DNA from: Mediterraneibacter agrestimuris
GTDB lineage: Bacteria; Bacillota; Clostridia; Lachnospirales; Lachnospiraceae
Direction: 5' to 3'
Length of the DNA: 64,000 nucleotides
Assembly: GCF_943193195.1 (NCBI RefSeq)
Contig: NZ_CALPDG010000003.1
Coordinates: forward strand, 124,001-188,000
Below the pieces are notes generated by a model. That model ran no database searches. It saw only the letters and a list, made by a program, of their open reading frames with translations, and was not told the DNA's origin. Numbering within the stretch: the first letter of the stretch is position 1; the number at the start of each line of letters is the position of its first letter. Shown here one piece after another: positions 47,023-56,315 of this stretch. The position numbers were made by a program, and so were the translations under genes.

Positions 47023-47055
47023 TGATATACTTAAGTAGACTACTTAAGTATATCA
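47023..47055. promoter_or_regulatory. Perfect 33-bp palindrome between dptH and dndB
   Basis: Arms of 16 bp (TGATATACTTAAGTAG and its exact complement) surround one A. Each arm holds the self-complementary TACTTAAGTA, so a dimer site is present twice. It lies 20 bp upstream of the dndB start, making it a candidate operator for DndB or a regulator. A T-rich stretch after it also allows a weak terminator. Confidence 0.75.
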
Positions 47056-47075
47056 TTTTATCTTTGGAGGTACGA

Positions 47076-48149
47076 ATGGATTTTGCATATAAATTTCCAG
47101 TTGTAAGAGGGATTCAGGCGGGAAGAGAATACTATATTGCGATGATACCGTTACGAATGTTGGGAAGATTGTTTCCGAATGAGGAAGAATATGTGCTTCC
47201 TGAATATCGTGCACAGAGAAAATTAAACGAATCTAGAATTCCGGTAATCAGTAGATATATTACTGAGAACCGGAATTCCTATGTATTTTCAGCTTTAGCT
47301 GCATCAATTGATGGTGAATTCAAATTTTTTCCAAGTGCAGAGAGTGGCGATATAGGAATATTAGAGGTATCTATGGATGCGAGATTCTTAATTAATGACG
47401 GACAGCATAGGAAGGCTGCTATTTTGGATGCTGTAAATGAAGAAATAGATTTAGGCAATGAAACAATATCTGTTGTATTGTATGAAGATGCTGGGTTGTC
47501 AAGAAGTCAACAGATATTTACAGATCTGAATAAACATGCTGTAAAGACGTCTAATTCTATATCTGAGCTATATGATTCGAGAGATGATATTGCTGTGCTT
47601 ACGAGAAATGTCGTATCTAGTGTTCCTTTTCTTAATGACTATACAGACAAGGAGAAGGACAATCTTGGCAAATATTCGTCAAATCTCTTTACATTGAATA
47701 TGTTTTATAGTGCCAATAAGAGAGTGCTGGCAGGAAAGCACATTACTAAAGAGATTGAAAGTTTTGTTTGTTCTTATTGGAAAAATGTTTGTGAGAACAT
47801 GATTCAGTGGAATGAACTTCAGAAAAAAGAAATATCTAAGGTGGATTTACGAGAAAATTATATCGTAACACAAGGAGTTGTGATACAGGCGTTAGGATAT
47901 GTGGGAGCATACTTTTTGCGTAATCCGGATGTAGACATACAAGGGATTGTTTCACGTTTAAAGAATATTGATTGGAAAAGAAGTGCTGCGTGTTGGAAGT
48001 TTCGTGTAATAAGAGCAGATGGGAAAATTCTGACGAGTAATAGAGCTATAACATTAGCAGCAAACCAGATTAAACAGCAATTAGGTATTCCTTTGGCGCA
48101 AGACGAGCAAATAAAGGAAGAACAATTCCTTGCAAATTACAATGTCTAG
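47076..48149 (+). CDS. dndB: DndB, DGQHR-domain protein of the phosphorothioation operon
   Basis: 357 residues. The DGQHR motif that names the domain is at residues 108-112 (RFLINDGQHRKAAILDAV). DndB proteins have been described as regulators that tune phosphorothioation and are not needed for the chemistry. The start is ATG 47076 with TTGGAGG upstream; the longer frame begins inside the palindrome. Its position right behind the 33-bp palindrome suggests it reads its own operator. Confidence 0.9.
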   Translation: MDFAYKFPVVRGIQAGREYYIAMIPLRMLGRLFPNEEEYVLPEYRAQRKLNESRIPVISRYITENRNSYVFSALAASIDGEFKFFPSAESGDIGILEVSMDARFLINDGQHRKAAILDAVNEEIDLGNETISVVLYEDAGLSRSQQIFTDLNKHAVKTSNSISELYDSRDDIAVLTRNVVSSVPFLNDYTDKEKDNLGKYSSNLFTLNMFYSANKRVLAGKHITKEIESFVCSYWKNVCENMIQWNELQKKEISKVDLRENYIVTQGVVIQALGYVGAYFLRNPDVDIQGIVSRLKNIDWKRSAACWKFRVIRADGKILTSNRAITLAANQIKQQLGIPLAQDEQIKEEQFLANYNV

Positions 48150-48160
48150 GAGAAATGAGT

Positions 48161-49714
48161 ATGGCGGATAATTGTGTAAGTTGTGAAGCAAACAAACAGG
48201 GAGTAACAATTAATCGAGATACGATTGAAGGCTTAAAAGAAACAATTTGTAATTTATATTTGGCAGACGATATTCCATGGGTGATTGGTTACTCGGGCGG
48301 TAAAGACAGTACTGCAACATTACAGTTGGTTTGGCTGGCATTAGAACAGCTTTCAATAGATCAATTGAAAAAAACAGTACATATAATCAATACCGATACA
48401 TTAGTTGAGTCTCCAGTTATGTCTAACTGGGTGAAAAACTCTTTGCGTATTATGGATGAGCGGGCAAGAGAAGAAGGTTTGCCGTTTGTTACACATCGAT
48501 TAACCCCGGCGATGAATAATACTTTTTGGGTAAATTTCATAGGAAGAGGATATCCATTTCCAAGAAAAAAATTAAGATGGTGCACAGATCGTTTGAAAAT
48601 TCAGCCAGTCAATACATTTGTTAAAGAGCAGATTGCAGAACATGGGGAAATTATCCTTGTGATTGGAACAAGAAAAGCAGAGAGTGCACGCAGAGCGAAA
48701 ACAATGGCTTATTATGAGAAAAAAAGGGTACGGGAATTATTGAGCCCGAATCAATCCATGGCTAATGAATTGGTTTTTTCTCCGTTGGAAGATTGGAATG
48801 ATAATGATGTTTGGGTATTTCTTATGCAATATAGAAATCCATGGGGCTATTCCAACAAGGAACTTCTTACTTTGTATAAAGGTGCTACATCAGATGGAGA
48901 ATGTCCTATGATGGTTGAAAAAGGGCTTCCGAGCTGTGGCAAGAGCCGATTTGGATGTTGGGTGTGCACTATGGTAGAAAAAGATAAATCGATGGAGGCG
49001 ATGATTGCGAATGATGATGAGAAATCGTGGATGACACCTTTGCTAGAATTCAGAAATAGATTTGGTGATGAAGAACATGATCGAGAACGTCGGAGCTTTA
49101 GAAAAATGCAAGGCTTTCTCCAAGGATCATATAAGCAACTGCATCATGGACCATATAAAAAGGAGTATCGTGAGCAATGGTTAAGAGAATTGTTAGAAAT
49201 TCAAATGGAAATTAATTCAACGGGTCCGGAAGAGTTTGCTGATTTGGAATTAATTACACTTCCAGAACTTAGAAATATCCGCAGGATTTGGGTTTTCGAT
49301 AAGCATGAATTTGATGATGCACTACCACGAATTTATGAAGATGTGATTGGAAAGAAATTTGATGATCCTGAGTGGGTTGGATCAGAGGCGTTCCGAAGTG
49401 AGGAATGGAATATTCTTAGAGATGTTGTGAACGAGTTATACCATGATGAAGAATTGGCCTTTGAAATGGTCTATAGTCTAATCGATATTGAAAATCAGGC
49501 AAGTAGTTTGAATAAAAGAAAGGGAATTACGGATTCTCTTGAAACGTGCATTCGGAAAACCTTTTACAAGAACGAAAAGGATGCAACTGATTACTATATG
49601 GATCGAATGATTCGAAAAAAGGATCTTGGCGGGAAATATAATGAGAAAGCATTAGATTCCACATATGATTATTTATATGAGGACAACGATGAGGAAGAGG
49701 ATGACAAGACATGA
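48161..49714 (+). CDS. dndC: DndC, PAPS-reductase-like ATP pyrophosphatase
   Basis: It activates DNA for sulfur insertion using an iron-sulfur centre. It has 517 residues. The PP-loop SGGKDS is at residues 45-50 (VIGYSGGKDSTATLQL). The cysteines C-x(n)-C and CWVCTMVEKDKS near residue 265 are the probable cluster ligands, with ARRAKTM between them. I chose ATG 48161 (TAGGAG 8 nt upstream) over ATG 48155. It overlaps dndD by four bases (ATGA). Confidence 0.95.
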   Translation: MADNCVSCEANKQGVTINRDTIEGLKETICNLYLADDIPWVIGYSGGKDSTATLQLVWLALEQLSIDQLKKTVHIINTDTLVESPVMSNWVKNSLRIMDERAREEGLPFVTHRLTPAMNNTFWVNFIGRGYPFPRKKLRWCTDRLKIQPVNTFVKEQIAEHGEIILVIGTRKAESARRAKTMAYYEKKRVRELLSPNQSMANELVFSPLEDWNDNDVWVFLMQYRNPWGYSNKELLTLYKGATSDGECPMMVEKGLPSCGKSRFGCWVCTMVEKDKSMEAMIANDDEKSWMTPLLEFRNRFGDEEHDRERRSFRKMQGFLQGSYKQLHHGPYKKEYREQWLRELLEIQMEINSTGPEEFADLELITLPELRNIRRIWVFDKHEFDDALPRIYEDVIGKKFDDPEWVGSEAFRSEEWNILRDVVNELYHDEELAFEMVYSLIDIENQASSLNKRKGITDSLETCIRKTFYKNEKDATDYYMDRMIRKKDLGGKYNEKALDSTYDYLYEDNDEEEDDKT

Positions 49715-51666
49715 TTTTGAAAAAATTAATCATGCATAATTTTGGTGTTTATGCCGATACAAATCAATTTGATTTCCACGGGGAAAAACCTGTTGTATTA
49801 GTGGGTGGCATGAATGGACGTGGTAAAACTACTTTTCTTGAAGCGGTTCTTCTAGGTTTGTACGGTTCCAATTCCTTCGCATATACAGAAAATAAATATA
49901 AAACTTATGGTCAATATTTAAGATCATATGTTAATAAATCAGATGGAACATTATTTACCTATATAGAAATTGAATTTTCCATGGATGATTCCGATGAGGA
50001 AATCTATTTTGTGCATAGAGAGTGGAACGCAAAAAGCCAGCGAGTTAGAGAAAAGATAAAGGTGATGAAAAACGGAACGGAGAATACTTTTCTTACCGAG
50101 AACTGGCCAATGTTTGTAGAAAACATTCTGCCAAGTGCTTTATCTAATTTTTTCTTTTTTGATGGCGAAAAAATTGCAGAATTAGCAGTTGAAAATACTA
50201 ATCACAAAATGAAGGAATCCATAAAGGCTTTGTTGGGCATTTCTGTACTTGATTTGCTAGATAATGATTTGGGAAGAATTATTACAAAGTTAAGTGATAA
50301 GGATTCAGAAGATCAAAATCTTAGGTATTTGGAGTTGCTAAGACAAAAGAGAGAAAATGCCCATGAAGATCTTAAAGCTGTTGATGCAGAAATAGAACGT
50401 GTGGAAGAAAAACTGGATGGACTCAGAATTGAGTTGGAAAAAAAGAATACAGAGTATTCTGTCAAAGGTGGGGATATTGTTGAACAGCGTCATGATTTAA
50501 TGGCGCAACGTTCGGAGGCAGTAGCAACGGTTGAGAGTCAACAAGATATTTTGCTGGAAATGGCAACTGGAGCAATGCCTATGATGTTGGTTCGGTCTCT
50601 ATTAAAGGATATTCAGAAGCAAGGAGAGGCAGAACAATCATATCGTGCCTCATGTATGGCGACAAAAAAAATAAACTCTCTCTATGAAGACTTTCTTAAG
50701 AAATATCCTAATACTGGTGATGAAATACAAAAATTTATTGAGTATGTTAAAACAGAAAGTGAGTTACAACAGCAAGAAGAGATTTATCGAATATCTGATA
50801 CAACTCTTTACCAGATTACGGCACTTAATAAGGGGGGGTTGATTTCAGAGAAAGAAAAAGTGATCTCTCATATGCATAGGAGAAATGCTTGTCAAAGCAA
50901 GATTGACGAGATAGATAACTATCTTTCTGTTGACATTGATGAGAAAGCACTTAGGAGAATTTTTAAACAGATAAAATCTCTTGAAATGGAGATTGTAGCG
51001 ATAGAGGTAGAACTTGAAGTACTGAAGCAGAAACGAACAACATTTCATAGTTCGGCAATGATTGCAGAGACAGAGTTTAGTAAGGCGGCTGAGCAGGTGC
51101 TTTCATCCCTAGAGACGATGGACGATGATAACCGTACGGTAAAATATGCTCATATGGCAATTAACATAATTAGAACATACAAAATTCGTTTGCAGCAAAG
51201 CAAAACAGAAATTTTGGCTCAGACAGTGACCGAATGCTATAAGCAGCTTGCGAATAAGAAGAATCTGATTGATAAGATTACGATGGATCCAGAAACTCTA
51301 GATCTGCATTACCTGAATGCTGAACTTGAAGAGGTTGAGAAGAAGAGTTTGTCGGCAGGGGAGAAGCAGTTGATGGTTATTTCGTTACTGTGGGCACTGG
51401 CAATTTGTTCTAAGAAAAAATTGCCAGTTATCATTGATACGCCATTGTCTAGGTTGGATTCTGTCCATAGAGAAGCACTAATCACAACTTATTTTCCAAA
51501 AGCAAGTGACCAGACTATTATTCTTTCTACAGATTCTGAAATCGATGAGAAATATTATTTACTTATGAAGCCAAGTGTAGGAGATGAATTTACGCTTGTT
51601 TATGATGATGAACTGAAGAAGACAACAATTCAAAAGGGATATTTATTCTTTGGAGGAAAGAGATAA
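49711..51666 (+). CDS. dndD: DndD, SMC-like ATPase
   Basis: A Rad50/SMC-type ATPase thought to open or nick DNA for sulfur insertion. It has 651 residues. The Walker A motif VGGMNGRGKTTFLEAVLLGLYG is near residue 32. Two long coiled-coil stretches lie between about 200 and 490. The ABC signature SAGEKQLMVISLLWALA is near 550, and Walker B LPVIIDTPLSRLD follows. Coupled at both ends by overlaps with dndC and dndE. Confidence 0.95.
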   Translation: MILKKLIMHNFGVYADTNQFDFHGEKPVVLVGGMNGRGKTTFLEAVLLGLYGSNSFAYTENKYKTYGQYLRSYVNKSDGTLFTYIEIEFSMDDSDEEIYFVHREWNAKSQRVREKIKVMKNGTENTFLTENWPMFVENILPSALSNFFFFDGEKIAELAVENTNHKMKESIKALLGISVLDLLDNDLGRIITKLSDKDSEDQNLRYLELLRQKRENAHEDLKAVDAEIERVEEKLDGLRIELEKKNTEYSVKGGDIVEQRHDLMAQRSEAVATVESQQDILLEMATGAMPMMLVRSLLKDIQKQGEAEQSYRASCMATKKINSLYEDFLKKYPNTGDEIQKFIEYVKTESELQQQEEIYRISDTTLYQITALNKGGLISEKEKVISHMHRRNACQSKIDEIDNYLSVDIDEKALRRIFKQIKSLEMEIVAIEVELEVLKQKRTTFHSSAMIAETEFSKAAEQVLSSLETMDDDNRTVKYAHMAINIIRTYKIRLQQSKTEILAQTVTECYKQLANKKNLIDKITMDPETLDLHYLNAELEEVEKKSLSAGEKQLMVISLLWALAICSKKKLPVIIDTPLSRLDSVHREALITTYFPKASDQTIILSTDSEIDEKYYLLMKPSVGDEFTLVYDDELKKTTIQKGYLFFGGKR

Positions 51667-52049
51667 TGTTGCTAAAACAAATACGGTTGACAAACCAATC
51701 AAAAGACAAGTTGGGAAGACTTAAAGGAAAAACAGGAATAAAGAATTGGAATGTCTTGTGTAGATGGGCTTTTTGTTATTCACTTGGCGAATATACTATG
51801 CCAACGGATATTCCGATTAACGCAGATAGTAATGTGGAAATGTCTTGGTATACCTTTGCAGGTGAGTATAGTGATTTGTATGATGCTCTTATGAAGGCTT
51901 GGTGCTTGAAGATGGGATTGCCGATAGACGAAGATACTTTAAGTAAGTATTTTAAACTTCATTTAGAAAGAGGAATTGCGCATCTGTCAGGGACAAATTT
52001 TATTAAGAATTTGGATGATTTGCTTAATCTTGTAGTAGAGGTGAAGTGA
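51666..52049 (+). CDS. dndE: DndE, DNA-binding partner of the phosphorothioation complex
   Basis: A small protein of 127 residues. The conserved opening IRLTNQSKDKLGRLKGKTGIKNWNVLCRWAFCYSL is typical of DndE, whose family forms a tetramer that binds nicked DNA. Its start overlaps the dndD stop by one base. It is followed without a gap by dndA. Confidence 0.92.
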   Translation: MLLKQIRLTNQSKDKLGRLKGKTGIKNWNVLCRWAFCYSLGEYTMPTDIPINADSNVEMSWYTFAGEYSDLYDALMKAWCLKMGLPIDEDTLSKYFKLHLERGIAHLSGTNFIKNLDDLLNLVVEVK

Positions 52050-53200
52050 TGGGTGTCTATTTAGATTACAATGCATCGGCTCCTATTGAGCCAAGGGTAT
52101 TGGATTATATGATTGATGTTTATCGAAAAAATATTGGAAATGCTGATAGCAGGACACATGATTTCGGAGATAATGCTCGAAAGATTGTAGAAAAAGCCAG
52201 GGGAGAAGTTGCATCTATTTTAAAAATTAATAAGGACGAAGTGTTTTTTACAAGCGGAGCAACAGAAAGCAATAACATCGCTATTCAGGGGTTGAAAACT
52301 TATGGCATAACTGAAGGAAAGAGACATATCATTACGACAGGCATTGAACATAAAGCTGTTTTGGAAACAGCTAAAGCTATGCAAGCTCAAGGTTTTGAAG
52401 TTGATTTTGTTAATCCTGGAATAGATGGTAGAGTATCTGTAGAACAGGTACTGGAAAAAGTTAGGGATGATACGCTTTTGGTAAGTGTCATGCATGTAAA
52501 TAATGAAACTGGAATAATTCAACCAGTGAGAGAAATTGGAGAATGTTTGGCAGAGAAGAATGTGTTGTTTCATGTAGATGCGACACAGAGTTTTGGAAAG
52601 TTGGTTGAGGAATTACAGTCTTTAAAATATGATATGTTGTCCATGAGTGCCCATAAAATTGGTGGCCCACAGGGAGTAGGTGCATTAATATTGAGACGAA
52701 AAAGATATAAACTTCCGCCAGTGAAGGCCATAATTTATGGTGGTCAGCAGGAACATGGTATTCGTCCGGGAACGATACCAGTGGCTTTAGTTGCTGCATT
52801 GGGGTATGCTTGCAATCTTGCTGAAGAAGAATATAAGACAAATCAAAAAAAATGTAAAGCAATAAGAAATAGGCTGATTGGGATGTTAAGTAATTCGGGT
52901 TTGAATTATGAGTTTAATGGAAATCAAGAATACTGCGTTTCTAGTACAATAAATATTTGCATCAATGGGGTGGTGTCAGAAGCACTAATGCTATCATCAA
53001 AGGCATATTGTGGAATTTCGAATGGTTCTGCTTGTAATTCCAATTCATATGAGCCGAGTTATGTGCTTAGTGCTATGGGTCTTTCATCGGATCGAACTGA
53101 GAGTTCAATTCGTATTAGCTGGGGACCAGATGCGGATATTGGAGAGGTAACAAAATCTTTTAACAGTTTGATTGAAGTAACAAAAGGACTTGTGTGGTGA
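52049..53200 (+). CDS. dndA: DndA, cysteine desulfurase
   Basis: A PLP enzyme that takes sulfur from cysteine and passes it to DndC. It has 383 residues from ATG 52049 (a GTG at 52046 is also possible). The PLP lysine is in SMSAHKIGGPQG (Lys203) and the active-site cysteine is in GSACNSNSYEP (Cys329). It is IscS/NifS-like overall. Many dnd clusters use the host IscS, but this island carries its own copy at the 3' end of the operon. Confidence 0.93.
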   Translation: MGVYLDYNASAPIEPRVLDYMIDVYRKNIGNADSRTHDFGDNARKIVEKARGEVASILKINKDEVFFTSGATESNNIAIQGLKTYGITEGKRHIITTGIEHKAVLETAKAMQAQGFEVDFVNPGIDGRVSVEQVLEKVRDDTLLVSVMHVNNETGIIQPVREIGECLAEKNVLFHVDATQSFGKLVEELQSLKYDMLSMSAHKIGGPQGVGALILRRKRYKLPPVKAIIYGGQQEHGIRPGTIPVALVAALGYACNLAEEEYKTNQKKCKAIRNRLIGMLSNSGLNYEFNGNQEYCVSSTINICINGVVSEALMLSSKAYCGISNGSACNSNSYEPSYVLSAMGLSSDRTESSIRISWGPDADIGEVTKSFNSLIEVTKGLVW

Positions 53201-53562
53201 AATAATATGCAAGAATTATAAATAAAATGTTACTATAAACAAAGACTTGGATTGGTTTGGATTTATGTAGAGATTACACTGACTAGTACTCCGCCCTGAA
53301 AAACCTTGCGCAAATATTTCGGTTTATTTTCCCGATTGTACATGCCCAGAATACTCAGCACTGGTATCAATCGACATGAGTTTGCGGATGCTGACCGGCA
53401 AAGAAATCTGACCATGGGGGGAAACAGTTAATATTTGTGTATCCATTTATGCATACTCCGTTCTGGTAAGAATTTGTTACATATATTGTGCTATAGCAGA
53501 AAGATATTTGCAAGAAAAAATGTATTTATTATTTGACAATATAGCAGATAGTTACAATTCAC

Positions 53563-53594
53563 TTACGGTCTTTGCTGATGTGCAAAGACCGTAA
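53563..53594 (+). terminator. Hairpin in the 514-bp gap after dndA
   Basis: A perfect 12-bp stem TTACGGTCTTTG / CAAAGACCGTAA with an 8-nt loop, followed by AAATATG rather than Ts, so it is an imperfect terminator for dndA. The remaining gap (53201-53714) shows only untranslatable scraps and no supported gene. Confidence 0.6.
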
Positions 53595-53714
53595 AAATAT
53601 GTAAATTATGAAAAGAGAGTATGTGTAGCGGTGCTTATGAAAATGTACTAATAGAAGGTCAATGAAAAGAAGTTAAAAAGCGGATGCAGTAAAACATCAC
53701 CGTAATGGTGGGCG

Positions 53715-56015
53715 TTAAATAATGTGCATCTTCTTCTCATTTGACGTGCGAACCAACACCTTCTCCCTCTGAATCGCCTGATTAATTTTTTGAATTTCCG
53801 GATGGCTTCCTGGAAGGAACCCATCTAATAGCGCCTGCTTTGCTTTTCTATAATGCTGCAGGCTATCCTCCGGAAGTTTTTTTGCTTCAATAACAGCAAG
53901 TGATTTGTAAAGCTGTGCCAGAAATAAATTCATTCCCTTTATCTTTTTGACAAAACGTATCAGAGCAAATAAGCGTTTTCGAGCCTCCTGCCAGTTTCCA
54001 TTTGCAGCCAGCAGCTGAGCATAAGAAAGTCCCTGCACCAGCGTGTCGTGGGAAGAAACGGTTCCATATTTCTGCCGAATCAGAATGGCTTCCTCGGTAA
54101 CAGAAAGTGCCGTCTGCCTTTCGCCCAATGCAAGATAGGTTTGACCAAGATTATTTTTCAAATTTGAAACCAGATCGGCATTTACCGGATGGAACGGCTC
54201 AAGAAGCTCCAGTCCGTGAAGATAATGCTGTTTTGCTTTTTGGTAGCGGCCATTCATATATTCGACATAACCCATATAACAGTCAAAAACAGCCGTGTGG
54301 CGCTTATTTTCGCCATAATCGGGCATGTTTTTCATAAGATTAAGAACCATAGCAACAGCATCTATACGCCCATATTTCGCCAAATATGCCAGCGTAGTAT
54401 CCATGAACATTGCAGCCGATTCTGCATTATCTAGCTTTATATTGTGGTAAATGCTTTCGATTGTATTCAGCAATGCATTGTAGTAAGGCACATCCATGCC
54501 ATACACGATACAATTCTCAAAAACACCTTTTAGCAGATTGGCGCAGCTTGTAATAGCTGGGACAGTTTCTGTTTTGAGAAGCTCATGGAGATATGGGTGA
54601 AGTGATATCTGATTATGTACAGTATCTTCCTGTATCCAGCCATATTCCACCAGATCATTCGTAGTGTTCCAATCCAGTTTTCCCTGCCATGTATGGAAAA
54701 GCACCTTGGATATCCCTTTGCTTGGCATGAGTACCATATTTCGCAAAGTGTCGAGAGCATCCGGCGATAAGCCCTGTATTTGAAATAAGGTTTGAATATG
54801 CTGGTAAAGGCGCTGTTTATGCGATACGTTATCCTTCGTAAGGATTACCTTGTTCGGATTCGACAGACTTAATCCTTCTGTACGCAGTGCCTGTAAAAAG
54901 TCGCTGGCTTCCATACCGGATGCGGTCAGTGTTTTTGCCGCCAGCTCGACAGTCAGGGTGTGCCGGTATACTTCCTCGATGATGTCTGCAGTTATTTCGG
55001 GTTGCTGTTTCGCGCTGGGAGCATAAGCAAAAAATAACTGTTTCAAATCTTCTATATTTTCTATCTCATTGACTTTATAGCAGACTGCATCTGCGATATG
55101 GCTTCTGGTAGTTGCTAATATTTGAAAATGCATGGATAGAAATGTATGGAACATTTCCTCATCCTCTGGAACAGAATCAAAATTATCAAGAATTACAAGA
55201 GTTCGGCTGTCCAGATATTTGAAAAAACGGTAATGATTCCGAAAACGAGCTTCTTCCGTCATTTCCACTGTATCGTCTAGAAAATCCATTTCCAGAATTG
55301 TACGCCGTAGGCTTTCGTTATATCGTAAATATATTACATTGGAATATTGCTTTTTATAATGGTTTGCGTAGTATTTCGCAAGCTCTGATTTTCCGATACC
55401 GCCGATTCCCTCCAGAAAAATACAGCGCTCATGCTGTAAAAGCGTATCAATCTCTTTCAGCTCATTTTCTCGCCCGATAAAATTACGGGTTACAGAGGGT
55501 AACCGGGTATCTAATAGATAATCCGATAATATTAACTTTGCTCCTGCTTCTTTCTTACTCTTTGGAAGAAAATTCCTTGATAATGCAAATAGCAGACATT
55601 CTGATATAAAGCTGGCGGCATCCGCATAATTAGCAGATAATTCCTGTTTCTTTGCCTGCGATATACTGCCGTCGTCCCATAGAATCCGATAAATCTGCTC
55701 TTTCACATACGCGGCATCAGACAAATCCTCAAATATTCCCTCTAATGCTGTTTTTAATTCAGTTATGCCAAAGGATGACTGATACAGGTAGATAATATCC
55801 TTTGCTACATTTCTCTGACCGCTGATTATTTTGCTGACCTCGGAATCCTCGGGCATGGTCAGCTTTATATTTGCCTGATTGAAGGCATACTGAAACAGGC
55901 AGAAATAGTATTCCACCTGTGACATTGCTCCAATTTTACGGTTGTCCAATATGATTTTTGATATAGCAGAAAAATCCAGTCGCTCCCTCAAATTTAATCC
56001 TTTCCGTTTTGCCAA
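53715..56015 (-). CDS. NB-ARC/STAND ATPase with TPR repeats
   Basis: 766 residues. An N-terminal helical region (1-170) is followed by an NB-ARC-type P-loop (FLEGIGGIGKSELAKYYA, residues 200-216), Walker B (TLVILDNFDSVPEDE), RNBS-like ATTRSHIAD, a winged-helix region and C-terminal TPR-like repeats (YVEYMNGRYQKAKQHYLHGLELL, NNLGQTYLALGERQTAL). STAND proteins often sense a foreign molecule through their repeats, and many act in phage defence; that role here is inference from the setting. No effector domain such as TIR or a nuclease is recognisable at the N-terminus. The start is uncertain: TTG 56015 lacks a strong ribosome site and lies in a duplicated sequence; ATG at residue 31 is an alternative. 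Confidence 0.8.
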   Translation of the reverse strand: MAKRKGLNLRERLDFSAISKIILDNRKIGAMSQVEYYFCLFQYAFNQANIKLTMPEDSEVSKIISGQRNVAKDIIYLYQSSFGITELKTALEGIFEDLSDAAYVKEQIYRILWDDGSISQAKKQELSANYADAASFISECLLFALSRNFLPKSKKEAGAKLILSDYLLDTRLPSVTRNFIGRENELKEIDTLLQHERCIFLEGIGGIGKSELAKYYANHYKKQYSNVIYLRYNESLRRTILEMDFLDDTVEMTEEARFRNHYRFFKYLDSRTLVILDNFDSVPEDEEMFHTFLSMHFQILATTRSHIADAVCYKVNEIENIEDLKQLFFAYAPSAKQQPEITADIIEEVYRHTLTVELAAKTLTASGMEASDFLQALRTEGLSLSNPNKVILTKDNVSHKQRLYQHIQTLFQIQGLSPDALDTLRNMVLMPSKGISKVLFHTWQGKLDWNTTNDLVEYGWIQEDTVHNQISLHPYLHELLKTETVPAITSCANLLKGVFENCIVYGMDVPYYNALLNTIESIYHNIKLDNAESAAMFMDTTLAYLAKYGRIDAVAMVLNLMKNMPDYGENKRHTAVFDCYMGYVEYMNGRYQKAKQHYLHGLELLEPFHPVNADLVSNLKNNLGQTYLALGERQTALSVTEEAILIRQKYGTVSSHDTLVQGLSYAQLLAANGNWQEARKRLFALIRFVKKIKGMNLFLAQLYKSLAVIEAKKLPEDSLQHYRKAKQALLDGFLPGSHPEIQKINQAIQREKVLVRTSNEKKMHII

Positions 56016-56116
56016 TTTTATGTCAGGTCTGTGCTATTCAGAAAAATAATTCGATTTTATATGATGTAACTGTAGCAAAACCTCTTGAAAATTATAGCTG
56101 ATATAGACAGGCTTTT
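56007..56116. repeat. 110-bp direct repeat, copy 1 (at the STAND gene start)
   Basis: Imperfect direct copy of 59560-59669; shared blocks include TTTGCCAATTTTATG, GTCTGTGC, ATATGATGTAACTG, CTTCTTGAAAAT-like and TATAGACGGG-like strings. It contains the start codon region of the minus-strand ATPase. Confidence 0.8.
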
Positions 56117-56216
56117 CAAGAAGAGGCCGCATATAAAAAGCCGGGATTTGCAAATACTTTTATTTACATTGCAGAATTTTGTGTTATGCTTAAAGAAGAT
56201 ATGTGCGGTGTAATCA

Positions 56217-56244
56217 GCAGAAAGCTTAATTGTACGGCAGACGG
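56217..56244 (+). pseudogene. Trace of a Cro/C1-type regulator upstream of fic
   Basis: 28 bp nearly identical to 58016-58043, which encode the CRNLNCTADD tail of a small XRE regulator. Here the frame reads SRKLNCTADG and continues into the fic leader. A relic, too short to function. Confidence 0.5.
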
Positions 56245-56315
56245 CGCTGTCTGCGGAAGCGTCGGTTTTCTTGCGGAGGCAAAAAGAAAAGAAGCAAAGA
56301 ATCGGGGGATATGGA

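Noticed and set aside
53290-53440. Possible transposase scrap in the gap after dndA
   Set aside because: Short translations on both strands were broken and matched no family with any confidence.
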